From Edolisoma coerulescens (lineage: Eukaryota; Chordata; Aves; Passeriformes; Campephagidae): 64,000 nt of DNA. The DNA is taken from the NCBI GenBank assembly GCA_013397115.1, contig VWZW01004140.1, positions 1,671,330 to 1,735,329 of the forward strand, in the 5' to 3' direction. This document shows positions 23,249-36,758 of this stretch, piece after piece; position 1 is the stretch's first letter, and each line of letters opens with the position of its first letter. The notes under the pieces are model-generated. The model did not search any database. It worked only from the letters and a program-made list of their open reading frames with translations, and had not been told where the DNA came from. A program made the position numbers and the translations under genes.

Positions 23249-26054
23249 ACAGCATAGATGGACATTGCCTCAGGATCCAGACATCCCCCAAACTGGGCTG
23301 GATTGAGCACAGAAATCTTGACCCAAGTTTGGTCTGACCTGCTGCCAAGAAAAGGATCAAAGCCAAAATGTTCAGCTGCAAGTCTGAACATTCCTGGTGC
23401 TTCAAGAGCTGGACCAGGAGTTTCTGAGTGATGTCACCTCAGTCACAGCAAGCAAAGAGCAGCCCAGAGGGTGGCCAGGAGACAGAACATCACCTGCATG
23501 TCCCCACCTCTTCTTCCAGAAGCCAAATAAGAAACACAGACAGATAGAAACTCGTGCCCTGGGAGCAGAGGACATCTAGAACTGTAAAACAGGGTGAAGA
23601 CAGGACTTCTTTCAGAGTTCACATTTGCAGTGCATGATCTCCAAAAAGCCCACTAGTGCTGCCTAATGCCTGCATCTTTAGACTTGCTCAAGCCCCAGGG
23701 GCTGTCTGGAAGTCTGTGGAGTCAAAGCAACTTCACAACAGACTGTTTCACACAGAGCCTTTCATCCCAAGCCCTTTCCACATTAGTGACCCAGCTGTGT
23801 CTCCAGATGAATTTGTACTTGGCCCCAGCAGCTGCTCAGCATGTTGTAAAATCAGCCTGCTTAAGAAACCTCATGTAAATTTAGGAACTCAGCAATACAC
23901 TCTGCACTTCCAAAAGCCACTCTGGGCTGATTTCTATTTTCATAGCTTTAAAATTGAGATAAAGAAACCTTGAAATTCCCAATATAGGATGGAGTGAGAG
24001 AGGTGGGGCACTGGGGCTCTGTGGTGGCCGAGGAGGGGGTCACCTTGTGAGCCCCCTTCCGTCTGTGATTTTACACCATTTCAGGTCTGGCACAAACTGT
24101 CTGCAACTTTGCTTCCCAATTTCCCAACAGCTTCATTTCTGGGAGCTATAAGCACAGTTTCAAGGCATTCAAGCAGTGTTATTCTGATACTTTCCTCTTG
24201 TGAAAGTATCTCAAGCATTTACCCCTTTAAAAGCAAACCCCAAGTATTTGCAGCCCATCCTGTGGGTTTGTTGGAATTTCTCCCTGTAGCTACATCTTTC
24301 CACTATATATCTGTGCCTGTAGTAATAAAAACAAGGCAATAATTTACCTCCCATGGTTGTTGTACCGAAACTGGATTTTTATCCCAGTCTCATATCTTCT
24401 CCATTCAGAGCCAACGTATCTTATTACTTTGCAGCAAACATGGTCAGAGATGAAAGATTCTCTCATATATTTCCGTTTCTATTAAACCACAAGGCTTTAT
24501 CCTTCTCTTTCATTCTTCACTCTCAGGTTTCATTGTTTCTATCTGTGTCACATGTGATTTTGGCTTTCATGTGAACGTGAATATGTGCATTTATCTATTT
24601 ATCCCCTATATCACAACCAAATGAGATTGGGGCCACTTTAAAATACCTGGCCACTGAATGCTTTTCCATCAGATATTCACAGCAATAACCTTACTATGCA
24701 GACTTGGAGTTATGCAGATACCAGAATAAAACATTTTTGAAGACTTTCAGTATTTCCACACATTCTCTTTACCTGTTTCATTCATGAGTATGTCACACCA
24801 GGAAAAAAAGTTACCCAGAAGGGTCATTTTTTCATCCTAGAAGCGTCTGACCAGGCCAGATCCTGCCCACACCAGCAGAGGGGAATAGACCCAGAGGACA
24901 AAACTCAAGCAGGACTTGGGAGGACACTTTGGCAGGCTCTGGGACTGGATAAACTGAATCATGTTCTCCTCCCCATATCAGCAAAACACAGCCCAGCTGC
25001 AGGTAAAGGATTAAAATTCTTGATCACTCAGTAGCACCGTTAATTATTTTCCCCTCTATCTTCTCCCTTCAGATCTCAGATTTTTTTTTCTTTATCATGG
25101 TAAAGGGTTAGGTTTGCTGCAGCCTCAGTGAGCATCATTTCTATCCTGCTGAGGGAGAAATGGGGGTCAGAAAAATAATCAGAGTTCTGAAAACCATTTA
25201 AGTAGTAATAGTTCACCTTTTTAATTTGTACTTTGAGGATGGAATGGAAGAGAAGCCAGAAAGATCAGGGTGCCTGAAGGATTAATACCTGATTTGAGTT
25301 TAAAGCAGTAATCACATCACCTAATTTAGCCTCCTAATGTCAGAGGCAGCATTTCTCTGGATAATCAGTGAAACAAGGTGATGATTCCAGAGGGAGACTC
25401 AAGCTGTGCTTCCACCACAAAACTTATAAGCACTGTCCACCCGTGTCATATTCAAATTTTTGTTTCTTTTTCGCTGTGGTTCATCTCCCTTCCTGCTTTC
25501 CAGAAGGCAGCTGGGGCACATTTCAGCCAGGTCCTGCTCAGGACGGGCAGCAGACAAGGATCAGTGTGCATCACTGAGCACTCCCACCCTGACACGGGGT
25601 CCCTTTCAGCCCATTTGAGGTGAGCCATGGCTGCAGCCATGGCAGAGACGCCCTGAAGAGCCATCAGAACACCACTCATTTGGGGAAAAGCCAGTGCAAA
25701 TCCCACTACACAGGAGAAACCCCACAGTTTTCCCCTGGATGCAGCGTTCCCTGAGCCACAGTGAGTCCACTTTGACGTGGCTGCTTCGCAGTTGTCCACC
25801 CACTGCTCAGCTGAAACGGTGCGGCTGGGATGGTGGAAGAGGAGACTCGACAGGGACGTTGGCTGGGTGTGATTTCCTATTCACACCTCTAATTAATGTC
25901 AGCAGAGTCATCAGTGGTGTAGTCACATTAATTACACATGAGTGACAGCTGCAACAGCTTTGAGAATAAGTACAATTTCACCAGACTGCCAAAAAGGACA
26001 GGCCTTCAACATAACACAAAGCTGAAGGTATTAAGAAATAAATTGTGATTTAAG

Positions 26055-26072
26055 TATTTTAATATTAAAATA
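26055..26072. repeat. Perfect 18-base AT palindrome
   Basis: TATTTTAATATTAAAATA reads identically on both strands. It sits in a very AT-rich run (about 26030-26100). Such a palindrome may be a simple low-complexity accident; no partner element or target duplication was seen. Confidence 0.7.
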
Positions 26073-26166
26073 TATGATATTACAGTAGCAATAGGAAAGA
26101 TTACCAAAAAGATGGAGAAAATACACGGTAGGAATAATTAGTGCAGTGCTTGTGGTAATTACTTAC

Positions 26167-26263
26167 CAACAGTTTCCTGGAAGAAGAAGTTATAAATATT
26201 TCCATGGTGGTCATTAAGCCTTCCAAAATCTTGGGAAGGCACCACCTGTTCTTCTGGCCTTGG
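26167..26263 (-). other. Weak candidate exon, minus strand
   Basis: Read on the minus strand, a moderate acceptor (CTCTCCTGCAG, AG at 26265-26264) and a consensus donor (CTGTTG/GTAAGT, GT at 26166) bound 97 bases. One frame is open throughout and would encode about 32 residues, beginning PRPEEQVVPSQDFG and ending NFFFQETV. I recognise no family. The length is not a multiple of three. A good donor with a modest acceptor 97 bases away is not rare by chance, so confidence is low. Confidence 0.18.
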
Positions 26264-26683
26264 CTGCAGGAGAGTCTTGGGAGAACAGATGCACATGAGC
26301 CACTCGTGGTGGAAGCTGCAGGGCTCTGCCATGGCCTGAGGACCTGAGGGTGCTCCACGCCCCTTTGGTGCAAAGACCAGCCTTGCCATGGAGCCCATGG
26401 ATGGAGAGTCTCCAAGGGGGGATTTAGACCATGCATGGGCTCAGTCACTTCATCGCGGGGTGCTTGGGTGCCCTTGTGGCGTTGCTGGTGGCTGTGGCTG
26501 GGTGGAAGGGTCTGGCTGGACAAACCCCTGAGCCAGAGGGGTCCCACAGCGAGGTAGATGAGGACGAGTCCTGTCAGAGGGGGCCTGTTCTGGGCAGTGT
26601 GGGGCTGGGTTAGCAGCACAGGCAGACAGGCCCATGGTGCCTCCACCACAGGCAACACACAGACATTCAGTCGCAGAAACACT

Positions 26684-26790
26684 GAAAGGCTGGAAATGAT
26701 GGAGGATCCTCCAGGATCATTGAGTCCAACCATGAACCAGCACTGCCAAGCCCACCACCACTTACTGCTGCACCTCTGCCCCAGCCAAGC
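26684..26790 (-). mobile_element. Old CR1 LINE fragment, reverse orientation
   Basis: The plus strand carries AAAGGCTGGAAATGATGGAGG, then GATCATTGAGTCCAACCATG and AACCAGCACTGCCAAGCCCA. These are the reverse complement of the 3' end of an older CR1 group, related to the copy at 5118 rather than to the 22418 group. It is diverged and its limits are approximate. Confidence 0.75.
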
Positions 26791-26799
26791 TAACTGCAG

Positions 26800-29700
26800 A
26801 GATTTGGAAAGCTCCACTACTGGCAGGGCAGGCAAGTCTGAAGTGTTGTCCTTTTGCTGGCCCCAGACTGGAAGAGGGCTATTTCCGCTTACACCTAATG
26901 TCTTCATGCAAAAAAAAAAAATCCAACTTCCAAACTGCAGAGATCAAAAACCTTGCTACAAACAGCGTTCTGCCACTGAATGCTAACAATATTGGGATTT
27001 TCAATTTTTTTTCTCCCATTAAGAGACATTTTCCTGGCCATTAACGTCCCCACACTCCTGTGCAGAAGTGCATTACCTCTAACACGGCAGGGCTGACAAG
27101 CAGCAAGAGATGTGTAGCTCCCTGATGGTTAAATCTATAGGAAACCTCTGGTGTTTAATGAAACCCCTATGGAGACCTCCATATCAGCCATGGTTTAATG
27201 CCCCATAATGGCAGGGAATAATTTATCTATGAGCAACGGCAGCTCCTGGTTCCCTGAGCATTAGGAGTTATTTATGAGGTAATTTTAACAGTTTCACACT
27301 GGCTGGTCATTATGTCACTGAGCGCTGACTGCCGGCACTTGTAGCCGAGGAGGAGAGAAATACTTCCCCTGTCACTGGCTGAGCAGTGAGCAGTGACACC
27401 GGAGCTCTGCGAGGGGGTGTGTGCGCAGCTGGGAAAGGGCAGCAGAGGGAACAGCTCCACAACAAACCTGCCGAGGTCTCTGCACAGAGCCCACTGCTGA
27501 CCCCTCTGCCAGCAGCTCTGCCCCAAGGACCCCCCTGCAGCTCTCATCTTCCTCCTCCTGCGTCTGGTGGCACCTTCCATCTCCCCCTTCCCGTGTCCAA
27601 TTCCAACAGCTGTGCTGTAGAAAAGGTTAGAGTAAGGGGACTGCAGGGAACAGCCTGGGGACACTGGAGAGCTGAGCAGCCAAGACATGGCCTCACATTT
27701 AAATCTGCTGTGGTCCAGTGGAGGAACATCTACTGAAGTGTCCCAGGAGAGTGGAGAATGGTCACAAGCTGGCCGGACAGACAGGGGTAATTCCTGCAGG
27801 TAATTCCTGCACTTTCTGGAGCACACAGAGCACTGTACACCCACCTGGCTACCCCTTCATCTCCAGCTGTGTGCTGCCCACAGGCTGTGGGAGAAAAAAC
27901 ATGGGAAAAGGAAGTTGAGGGCATGGCCACAAAGGTGTAGCACAGGCTCTGGCTGCAGTGTGACGGCAGACACAGGACACTGGCGGAGGGGAGTGGCACC
28001 ACAGACCAAGGGAGAGAGGCAACAGGGCAACCAAGCTGGGATAAAGAGGATGGAGAGGAAGGTCTGACCACCAACTGGCCAGAAGGGACAGTGAAAATAG
28101 GAGGTGTAGGAATGAAGCAGAAAGTGACTAACCGTGGAGCTGGGAGAATAGAAAGAGCAAAAACACAAATAAAAACTAGCAGGAGGTGCTGCAGACGAGC
28201 ACTGTGGTGAGGCTGGGATGTCAGTGACCTGCAGAAGGTGAGGGCTCTGCTGCCAGGCACAATCTTACTGCGTGCCAGTAACACTCTGGCCTTGGCAGAG
28301 CAGCAACTGCTGCCACGAGAAACAAAATAATGAAGAATATTGAAAGCAAACATGTTAACAACCCAGAGTAGGACTGAAGTTAGAAGCAAGGAATGAGCAA
28401 GAAGGCACAAAATTTGAGAGCAGGTAGTAGTTGTGGCAGCAACACAAGGAGGTTTATTAATTCAGATTTGTTGGGTTTGTGTTGGTTTTATTTCTTTAAG
28501 AAGTTCCTTACAGAAAACCAACAGCAGCACGTGAGAAATGGGGCCAGATGAAAGCAGACTGCTCCTTTGCTCCAAAGCTGCAGGATCTTCCTCCAGCAGT
28601 GTCCCTAAGGCTCAGATCCTGGGCCAGCTCTCTCCGCTGGCAGCCCTCCTCCCTTCAAAGTGCTGCTCAGCCAAACCTGCCAGCTGCATAGTGTCAAAAG
28701 TGCTGGTCTTTTAGGGAGCTTCAAGTCACAACCTGTCCTGAGTTCTTTCTCCAAGCCAGAAATTGACCCATCCTATTTTTTCCCATCTCCCAGAGCTCTG
28801 CAGGTTGTGCTAAATTCAATGGCAGATGTGCTGCTGCACAAAACTGCCGAGCAGATGTGCTCAGTAAGGAGGTTCTGCAGCTAAACTGGAAGTTCACATC
28901 AGGAGAATTTACTTAGGGGGAATGTAACCCCTCAGCTGTACACACGGGTTTGCTGAAGCCAGTTAAAACACATTTGCTTATCACAAGGAGCATCATCTCC
29001 CTTTCTGGATTCAGCCCAACAGAAGTGCTGAAAATAAACCTCGTTTCCACTGTCCTTTTCCCCACATGAAAACTTCCATCACCATGCAGTTCTGCCCCGA
29101 GGTGTCCCCTTGCCACATGCCCCCTTCCCAGTGCATCTTGCCGGGTGTGTGCTGTGGAAAACCTTCTGAAACTTCAAGACCTTCTTCCAGTGTACCAGCT
29201 CTCATCCTTCTTCAAACAACAGAAGACATCCTTAGCACTCCTAAAATAATCCTTTTTCTGTAGCCCTATTCACAGAAACAGCCCAGACACTTTTGCTGAG
29301 TCCTTCAGAAAAGAGACAGACTAAGACAGGTACCCAGCACAGAAAATTTCAGCTTAAGCTGTTTGTTTGAAAGAGGACAAAAGGGTCTCATAATGGGGAG
29401 TGCTGGGCCAGCACAACTGTGCTTCGTGGCTTTGGTACATATTCAAGCTGGCCAATATCTGGGCTCAGGGAAGAACTCCTTAACATGCAAATAGTTCTGT
29501 GAGCCAAAAAATATGCTGCAAATATCAGGGGGAAAAGTGCTATTTTAGATACCAGATCTCCTGACTGCAGGAAGAAACTCAGAGATTTCAGCATTTACTG
29601 AGCAGATCAATACCTCTAAAATGAATCCATAAACCTCCCAGAGAAAACTCCTCCTGCTACACCACGCTATCACTTTTTACTTTTTTTTTTTTGGCTGTAT

Positions 29701-32700
29701 CACAAATCTCTCACAGATACTGGCTGAAAAGTCATAATGACCTGAAAATACCAGCTCTAGATTCCCAAAGGATTTTTCTGAAATTATTCTCCATTCTTTC
29801 AATGAGAAATGCACCTGCACAACAGCTTCCAGAGTTGGACTCTTCATTTTCTATTAATTGACATTACATGGCCAGAGACAGGCCAGTGCAGAGTGGACAA
29901 GTCCATTTTGTCACTGACCTGAGCCCCCTCAGCCTTGTTACACTGATTCGCTCAGAAGCATTTATGAATGCACTTTATGAAGTGTTAATTCCACTTCTCC
30001 ATCCTTTGCCCCAGCCTGGCAATCCCTCATTAAAAGACCATAATTCTACTGGCAGTCTGTACTCCCACAGCTCCCACTTGTCTGGTGCTATGCCTTGAAC
30101 CACTCCCCAGAGCTCCCCAGGTGTCTGTGAGGCAGCAGAGAGCACAGACTGCCCTACCCCACCTGTATCAAAGCTGGACGTGCCCATTTACAAACCCAGA
30201 CCTGGGACTGAGCTCATTTTCATCCGGTGCAAGCAAGGAGCTTCTAGAAACCAGCAAGACTCTCCTGGTGCACAGCTGCCTTCAGACAGTACATTATTTT
30301 ATCTTACTTGGCCCAGAGAGAGCAAAAGACCGAGTCACCTTCCTTTTTCCCTGCTCCAAAGAGGAAGACTTGGCTGAAGAAGCAATGAGAAAGCCCAAAA
30401 GACAAACCCTTCAGTACACAAACCTTTGCTTCACCACCTTTTTTCCTTTCCTGAACACCAAACCAAACAGATGTACCTAGGAGAGTCACTTCCATGTCTC
30501 CCCATATGTTTGGCTGAGAATTAACACTTCTCTCCTTTTATTCCTGTGGACTTTCTGCTCCAATTCGAGGTAACATCAGGCAGTGAGGAATGCATCCAGC
30601 AGCGAGGCACTGACGTCAAAGGTGGGATAGGAGGGATGGCATTTTCACAGGGCTCTGCTTGACAGCAGACACCTGGAACAGACTTGTACTGGGAAGAAAA
30701 GTGATTTCCTGACATTTTCAAATCAAGAGTATTCAGAAACAAGGTTGGAACAATTGCACACTGCTGGGAAGATTTAACCTTGGAGTGGGTTCAGCAAACT
30801 CCATTTTCTTCAATTTTTTTCCTGTGATAGCACAAACAATAGCTCTCTGGTACTTTTAAATGTTTTTAAGTGGTTAGAGAGAAGAAGAAGTTACTCTAGT
30901 AGGAATTTCAATATATATAACTGCAGTGATTCACACTGTGGAAATTATTTATTTACACTTTTAAATTGGGTACTTTTACAAAGCTGACTGCTACTGAAAT
31001 CAATGGAGGTGCTTTGGTGCATTTAAACATTTCCCCACCTGCCTCTGTAAGTCTTCTGGTTTTACAACATTCCTTAAAATCAGGGGTTTGCTTCCCTTTC
31101 AGGCAAGTTACACACAGGAATAAGAGAGAGCTAAGATACATTCATGCAATAAAGCACAGATGCTCATTGAACATTTGGAGGGGGAACGAGCTGTGTCAAT
31201 TTTATTGAGGCTCTTGCGGCCCAGGGTCACAAAGTCCACAGCAGCCCTGCTGTGCTTCTGCTGAGCTCCCCAGAGGGGACATAACTCACCTGGGGTGTGC
31301 CCAGGACAGTGACAACCGGGAGAACTTGTGGGACATCGTCCCCTCCCAGCTCCAAACAGCTTCCAGCTCAGGCTCTCCTGAATTGGAGACAAATTCTGTA
31401 TACTTAGAAACTCTCACAATAATTTCCAGGTGCTCACAGAATGCGGGAAATAGTAACAAATCAATGTCAATCCACCCTTGCTCCTATAGTTTCATGGATC
31501 ATCTTGTCCTCCTCTGCTGTTTCCTTTCCAGGATGTCATAAAGGGAGTAATAGTGGTACAAATGATCAGACATATTTAAGAACAAGATATTGTGGTTTTT
31601 TAGATCTACAGCAACAGCAACAACCCCCTACAGAGTAACATTTGTATAAACTGTTGATGAAAAGGAACTTCTATGGGAAGTACAGGAGGAGAAAAATCAG
31701 TGTATTTCCAGCTAATCAGATGAAAACAGTAACTATGTAATTATTGCAAGAAGGTTGTTCCATCTGTACTCAGGCAAAACTTTGCAGCATCCCTGCTATT
31801 TAAATCTGCAATTTGTCCTTGCTGCAGATATAAAATATAACCATGACACAAGAACAAATGAGAAATGATGCCTTGGGGGAGAATAAGTTTAGGCTGGAAA
31901 TTAGAAGGATTCCAGCAGTAAAAGGAATGAAGTGTTTGAGCATCCTTCAGCTTGGAGTAGGAAGAATAAAAAAGCCTAGGTGGTTTTGTCTAGTGTGTCA
32001 TTAACTTCACCTGATCCAACACAAAAAAGATTTACAGCAGGCTGTAGGAATTTGAGCTTTTGGACCAAGAGCCATGAGTCCATCTGAGCTGCTTGTGAAT
32101 CCAAATCAATGTGTGGGCTCGTAAAAGCAGCTGAGGGAGGTCTCCAAAGAGCCCTTCACGGGCAGGTGTCTGCATAACTCAAACCCTGGCATGACCTGTG
32201 GCCGCTGCTGGCAGCCAGAGCTGCGGGATGTGTTCCCAACAGGATTGCTGATTCCCAGGGGAAGCACAGTCAGGGCCCAGCCAGGGCTCCCAGCCAAGGT
32301 GTGCACCCTTGAGAAAGTCCCAGCTGACATTACCTGGACCGTATCAGCTGAACTTTCATTTCCAAGGCTGCTGGCATCAGCTTTTGAGAGAGTGACACTT
32401 GGAGAGGAAAAAAAGAGCTTCTGCTTTTTGACCTTCACAACAGGAGGCAGAATCCCGTGTCCAACAAAATAATGTGCAATTCCTTTAAAGCTGGGGGGAG
32501 GTTGTTGATTGTAGGCTGGATTTTTTGTCCTTTATTATGATTTACTTTTTTTTTAAGCTCTGGAGTAGTTCCAGGTCACATGAAAGCCATCTCCAGCTGA
32601 GGCACAAAAAGATCACAGCAAAGAAGCAGAGAGCAATTCTGTTGTGTGATTATTTGACCTTGGCCCTCTAATTGCAATGGAGAAAAGGCCACTGAAAATG

Positions 32701-35505
32701 TCTTTGAAGGTACCCAGCAGGGTGCAAGACACTTCATGCCAGAGCAACAGCCATGTGGTTAAATAACAATCAAAATAGTCAATATTTGCTGTGACAAACA
32801 CGGGGCAGGGAGCTTGGGGTGCAGGAGGTGAGAGCAGCGTGGGAACTCTTCCACTGCTGCTTTGATTTAAGCAGTTTAGCAATTAACATTATTTTTAATC
32901 ACTGCTCTCCTAGACCTGACCTGGCAGAAGGAGGAGAGATTCCCCACTTGACAGAGATCCCAGCCAAAGGCAGGAGGAAATCCAAGTGTAAGGTGGGGGT
33001 GAAGAAGGTGCTGTCGTGGCCACGTGAACCTGCACCTCGGGAACAAAATTAACAAAGTCCTGTTCAGAGCCAGGGAGGGATGGGGAGGAGGAGTCACCTC
33101 CTTGCCAAAGAAGGTTCAAAGGATCATCAGTTATAGAGAACTCTTTTAATTTAACACCTTTATCAAGGATAGGCTTTTAAGTGGGATCAATTGGAATCAT
33201 TGACAGCAGACACAGAAGACCACAGCAAGTAAACAACATCAACTGTGTTTGGCTCCGTTGTGCCCACTGGCTTCAGGGGCTGGGATGCAATTCTCTGCTG
33301 ATGGAGCAGCAGACCAGGCTGGTATATAATGCCCACTCTGACTATAAAAACAGAGGATCATTATGGTTGCTATGCAACATTCCAACATTGCAATTATTTG
33401 ACAACTTTCTGCCCCCAGTGCCCCCAGTTTGTTTTGCTGCCTGCTAGCTGGAGCACCAGCTTCTGCAGCTTCACTCACTTCCAGTCAGCATCACACTGCT
33501 GTCCTTCCCCTCTGTGTATGGGCAGGGTATTGCTGCCTCCAGAGCAAAAACAAACCCCACAAACCAAAAAAACCCCACACAGCAAACCCCCAAATCCCTG
33601 AGCCTCCCAAATCCCATCATCAGCACTTTGTTCTCAGGACAAGGCTCACACCATGGAGCTGCTTCTCCATCTGGAAAGCAACAGAGTTTTTGCCTGATGT
33701 TTTGTTTTCCTCAGTGGCAGTTTTATTACAGGAAGAAAAATGAATATTTGTGTTTGCAGCACTTGTCGCGCCACTTGTGGGGTAGTGAAAAAGGATAAAA
33801 GTTGCATCAGAACTGACTCAGCTGCAGACCAAGCCATCCCTCTTTCCTCTCCTGCAGGCTCCCTCCTGCCCCTCTCATTCCTCCTGTAACTTATCTTCTT
33901 ATTTATCTTACCTGCCAGTGTTTCACATACAAAAAAATCATCTGAGAAGACCTTTGGCCATCTTCAGCTGGGCCCTACTGTGCAAGGCACTACCAGCAAA
34001 GTTCTGCTCTTTAGATCTGACCTGTAAAAGTGAGACACAAAATTTGCAGTGCAGGACTTTAGAAGTTGCTCAATCTGCTCTTTCTGGAAACAGGGAGGAG
34101 CAATCCAGATGCTGAACACCTGCACAGATCTGTTAAGTAACCAATCACTTTAGGAGTCTGATCCCATGTATGGATGGTTTCAGGCAGCTGGAGGTGAGTG
34201 CACTCCTCCCATAAACCCGAGAACACCGAGTGTCCAGCACTGTGCCAAGCTGAGAGAGCCAAATTTTAAAAATCCCAAGTAAAGGTCTCTGCAAAGCTGT
34301 CACAGCACCTTCCCCTTGAGTGTCTGGGTCGGCACACCCAGGTGTAATCCCTGCAGGAGCACACCAAACCCTCATCTGCATCTGAAAACACCCCAGGGCC
34401 TGCTGATCAGAGGAGCTGCATCCCCAAAACGCCACGGCACAGCCACTCCCTGGCAGCAGAAGCAGACCCAGAGGTTCCCAACCTCTTGCAAAGACAAAGA
34501 TTTCAAGCTGCAGGACTCGAACTTGCTCAGATTTTCTTACAGGGGCTAAAATAAATTAGATACTTTGTTTTTTATAACATTTCTTTCCATTGCTAACATA
34601 CCTTGAAACACCCTTACAAGACTCTAAGCAGTGCCACTTTGATATAAATAAGCAGACATATGCACAGTGATCTTTAACTTCCTTACCTCCACAAACCTTT
34701 AGGCTCCTGCTGGAACTTACAGTGCCACAATAGTTATCAGCCTGCGAGGGGGCTCAGCAACGGAGAAAACAGAGCTAAGCCTTAAAGAAAAAGGGTTTCC
34801 ATGACTGAAGAAATAACAGCTCTTTCCATGCTCAGTGTAAATAATGCTGGGTTCAATGGGGACCCCTTGGGAGGGGAATCAATCCCACCCACAGGAAATA
34901 AAGTGGTGCCATTTGTATGTTAAAAGAAGAGCAGCTCAAGCCAGTTACAGTAATGACCCATAAAAGTGAAATCACAGGAGCAGGGCTCTGGCTCTGCGAT
35001 TTATACCTCTCCACTGGTAAATAATGGGGACTCTTGCTGTTTTTCTCTTTCTTGTACAAGAGTTCCCATTATCTGAGCCAGAATTGAAAATGCAAAGTGA
35101 AACAGATGTTTGCCAGAGCCCTGGAACTGTAACTCTCTGCACCTCAAAGGAAAAGGTAACAGTTTGCATTTAAGACCTGTCTGTGCAATGCTAAGTAGGG
35201 ACCCTGTTAAAAGGTCACCAGCCTTCACCAGTGCCGAGACACAGAAGTGTCACCCAGTGCTCAGCTCAGTGCCAGGAACGTGTTAACATCCCAGTCATAT
35301 CTCTGCTGAAATGCCACTTTCTCAGCTGGAGCTCAGAGAGCAGCCACAGCTCATCCCTGCTCTTCATCCTGGCTTTGTGGAGCTCCTCACCCAGGGGAGC
35401 ATCCTGCCCTGTGTATGGAGAGGGAACAGAGTCTGGGGGTGTTTTCCTGCCTGGCCTTTGAACCCTCACAGCTCTGAACATCTGCCCCTGTAGCAGCTCC
35501 AGAGC
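26800..35505. other. Long non-coding stretch, no recognisable repeats
   Basis: About 8.7 kb without a CR1, SINE or LTR that I can recognise. 27380-27560 is GC-rich. 27880-28420 is purine-rich on the plus strand, which lowers minus-strand stop density and explains open frames of 190 and 226 residues there; neither resembles a known protein or shows exon boundaries. A perfect 13-base direct duplication (GGTAATTCCTGCA) is at 27786-27811. A 12-base T run is at 29681-29692. Confidence 0.5.
27786..27811. repeat. Perfect 13-bp tandem duplication
   Basis: GGTAATTCCTGCA occurs twice in immediate succession without a mismatch. It is consistent with replication slippage. Confidence 0.85.
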
Positions 35506-35511
35506 TTTCTG

Positions 35512-35697
35512 TCCTGGGAAACACTGGCACAGGGTGGGCAGAGAAGCTGTGGCTGCCCCATCCCTGGCAGTGTCCAAGGCCAGGTTGGACGGGGCTTGGA
35601 GCAACCTGGGATAGTGGAAGGTGTCCCTGGCCATGGCAGGGGATTTGGGACAGCAGGGTCTTTAAGGTGCCTGCAACTCAAACCATTCTGGGATTCA
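35512..35697 (+). mobile_element. CR1 LINE fragment, 3' end
   Basis: This is a plus-strand CR1 copy of about 185 bases. It shows GCAGAGAAGCTGTGGCTGCC, AGTGTCCAAGGCCAGGTTGG, ACGGGGCTTGGAGCAACCTG, GGAAGGTGTCCCTGGCCATG, and a modified tail CTTTAAGGTGCCTGCAACTC with CATTCTGGGATTC. It belongs to the same group as 43068 and 47143. Confidence 0.92.
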
Positions 35698-36714
35698 GAA
35701 GGAGGAGCAGGGAACAGCAGAGGAGGTACCTGGGGGTGCAGGAAGGACGGGCTGCCCTGCACGAGAGGCTGAAGGGAGGCACAGGGCCAGGGAGAGACAG
35801 CAGGTCCATCAGACATCCCAGGAGAGCCCATGCGAGGTGGGGAAGAGTCAAAGCTGAACAGAGATGGCAAGAAGCAAGACCAGGCTTAGAACACACACAG
35901 CCCTGCCCAGGGAAGGAGGTGGGTTAACAGTCTGAGCTTAAATACAGCCCCTGGCAAGAGCTGGAGGCCCAGGTGAAGCTCAGCAGGACAATTAGAGCCT
36001 GATAGGGCCCTGACAATAGCAACCCTAACATATTTGCATTTCTCTAATATCCCAGTCCTGGTGCTAGAGGAATTTGCATTTTGTTTCTGCATCTTTCTGG
36101 AGGATCAAAATTTTTCTATGCACAGTGTGAAGGAAAATGTGGGTCCCTGAGACATAAATCTCTGCTGTAGGATTTTCTCTGTGCACTGCACATTTCAGGT
36201 GTCAGATCTGTGCTGGCCCATGGACACCCCTGCCTTACTTTTGGCTCACCAGGGCCAGCCTGACCCCCCCGATTCCATGTGACATGGATCCTGCTCAAGG
36301 CTGCCTGTTCCAAGCAAACCCAGTTGGGTTTTGTTCTTCATGTCTTTGTCCAGCCCTAGAAGAAATTGAAATTATTCTGTAGCCCAGAACAGCTACATGA
36401 TCCATGAGCTACAGAGTACAGGCCCACAGCACACCCAGAACTCTTTCCTCAAAGAAGTGGCTTTTTCTCTGTGTTGACCTCTATTTTCACCACACTGTGC
36501 AGCACTCAGAAAAAAAGCTGCAGAGAGGTGATGGGAGCAGGGTGAAAAAGCTGACCCAGAAGTGCCTCATCCCAGCGGCAGGACGGGGAATTTGTACCCT
36601 GTTCACCAGTTTGTGGTGGGTGTGGAACAGGGCTTTGGGAACTGATCTCCCATCTCAGGCAGAGATTTCATGCCACCGGTGGGATCAGGCAGTGCAGAGG
36701 AGAAGTGGTTTGGG

Positions 36715-36758
36715 GTGATCTGGGGTGTCTGGTGATGTGATCTGGGGTGTCTGGTGAT
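36715..36758. repeat. Perfect 22-bp tandem duplication
   Basis: Two identical, adjacent 22-base units (GTGATCTGGGGTGTCTGGTGAT shortened here to its first word GTGATCTGGGG) occupy 715-736 and 737-758 of this kilobase. A recent slippage duplication is the simplest reading. Two units only, so it is not an array. Confidence 0.88.

Larger units (their letters stand above)
23250..26680. other. Non-coding stretch with a weak minus-strand exon candidate
   Basis: Unique DNA without recognisable young repeats. T-rich at 25081-25090; an 18-base perfect AT palindrome lies at 26055-26072. A short minus-strand segment at 26167-26263 has exon-like boundaries and is listed separately. The open frame of up to 268 residues at 26101-26907 on the minus strand crosses a CR1 copy and is not supported as a gene. 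Confidence 0.5.

Noticed and set aside
26101..26907. 268-residue open frame on the minus strand, the longest in the window
   Set aside because: It runs through a CR1 remnant, has no recognisable domain and shows no promoter or consistent splice structure over its length. Only a 97-base part is kept as a weak exon lead.
27272..28410. Open frames of 190 and 226 residues on the minus strand
   Set aside because: The plus strand is purine-rich here, which depletes minus-strand stops. The peptides are Ser/Leu/Pro/Cys-rich without a known fold or exon boundaries.
36715..36758. CRISPR-like repeat
   Set aside because: There are only two directly adjacent units with no spacers, and the genome is avian.
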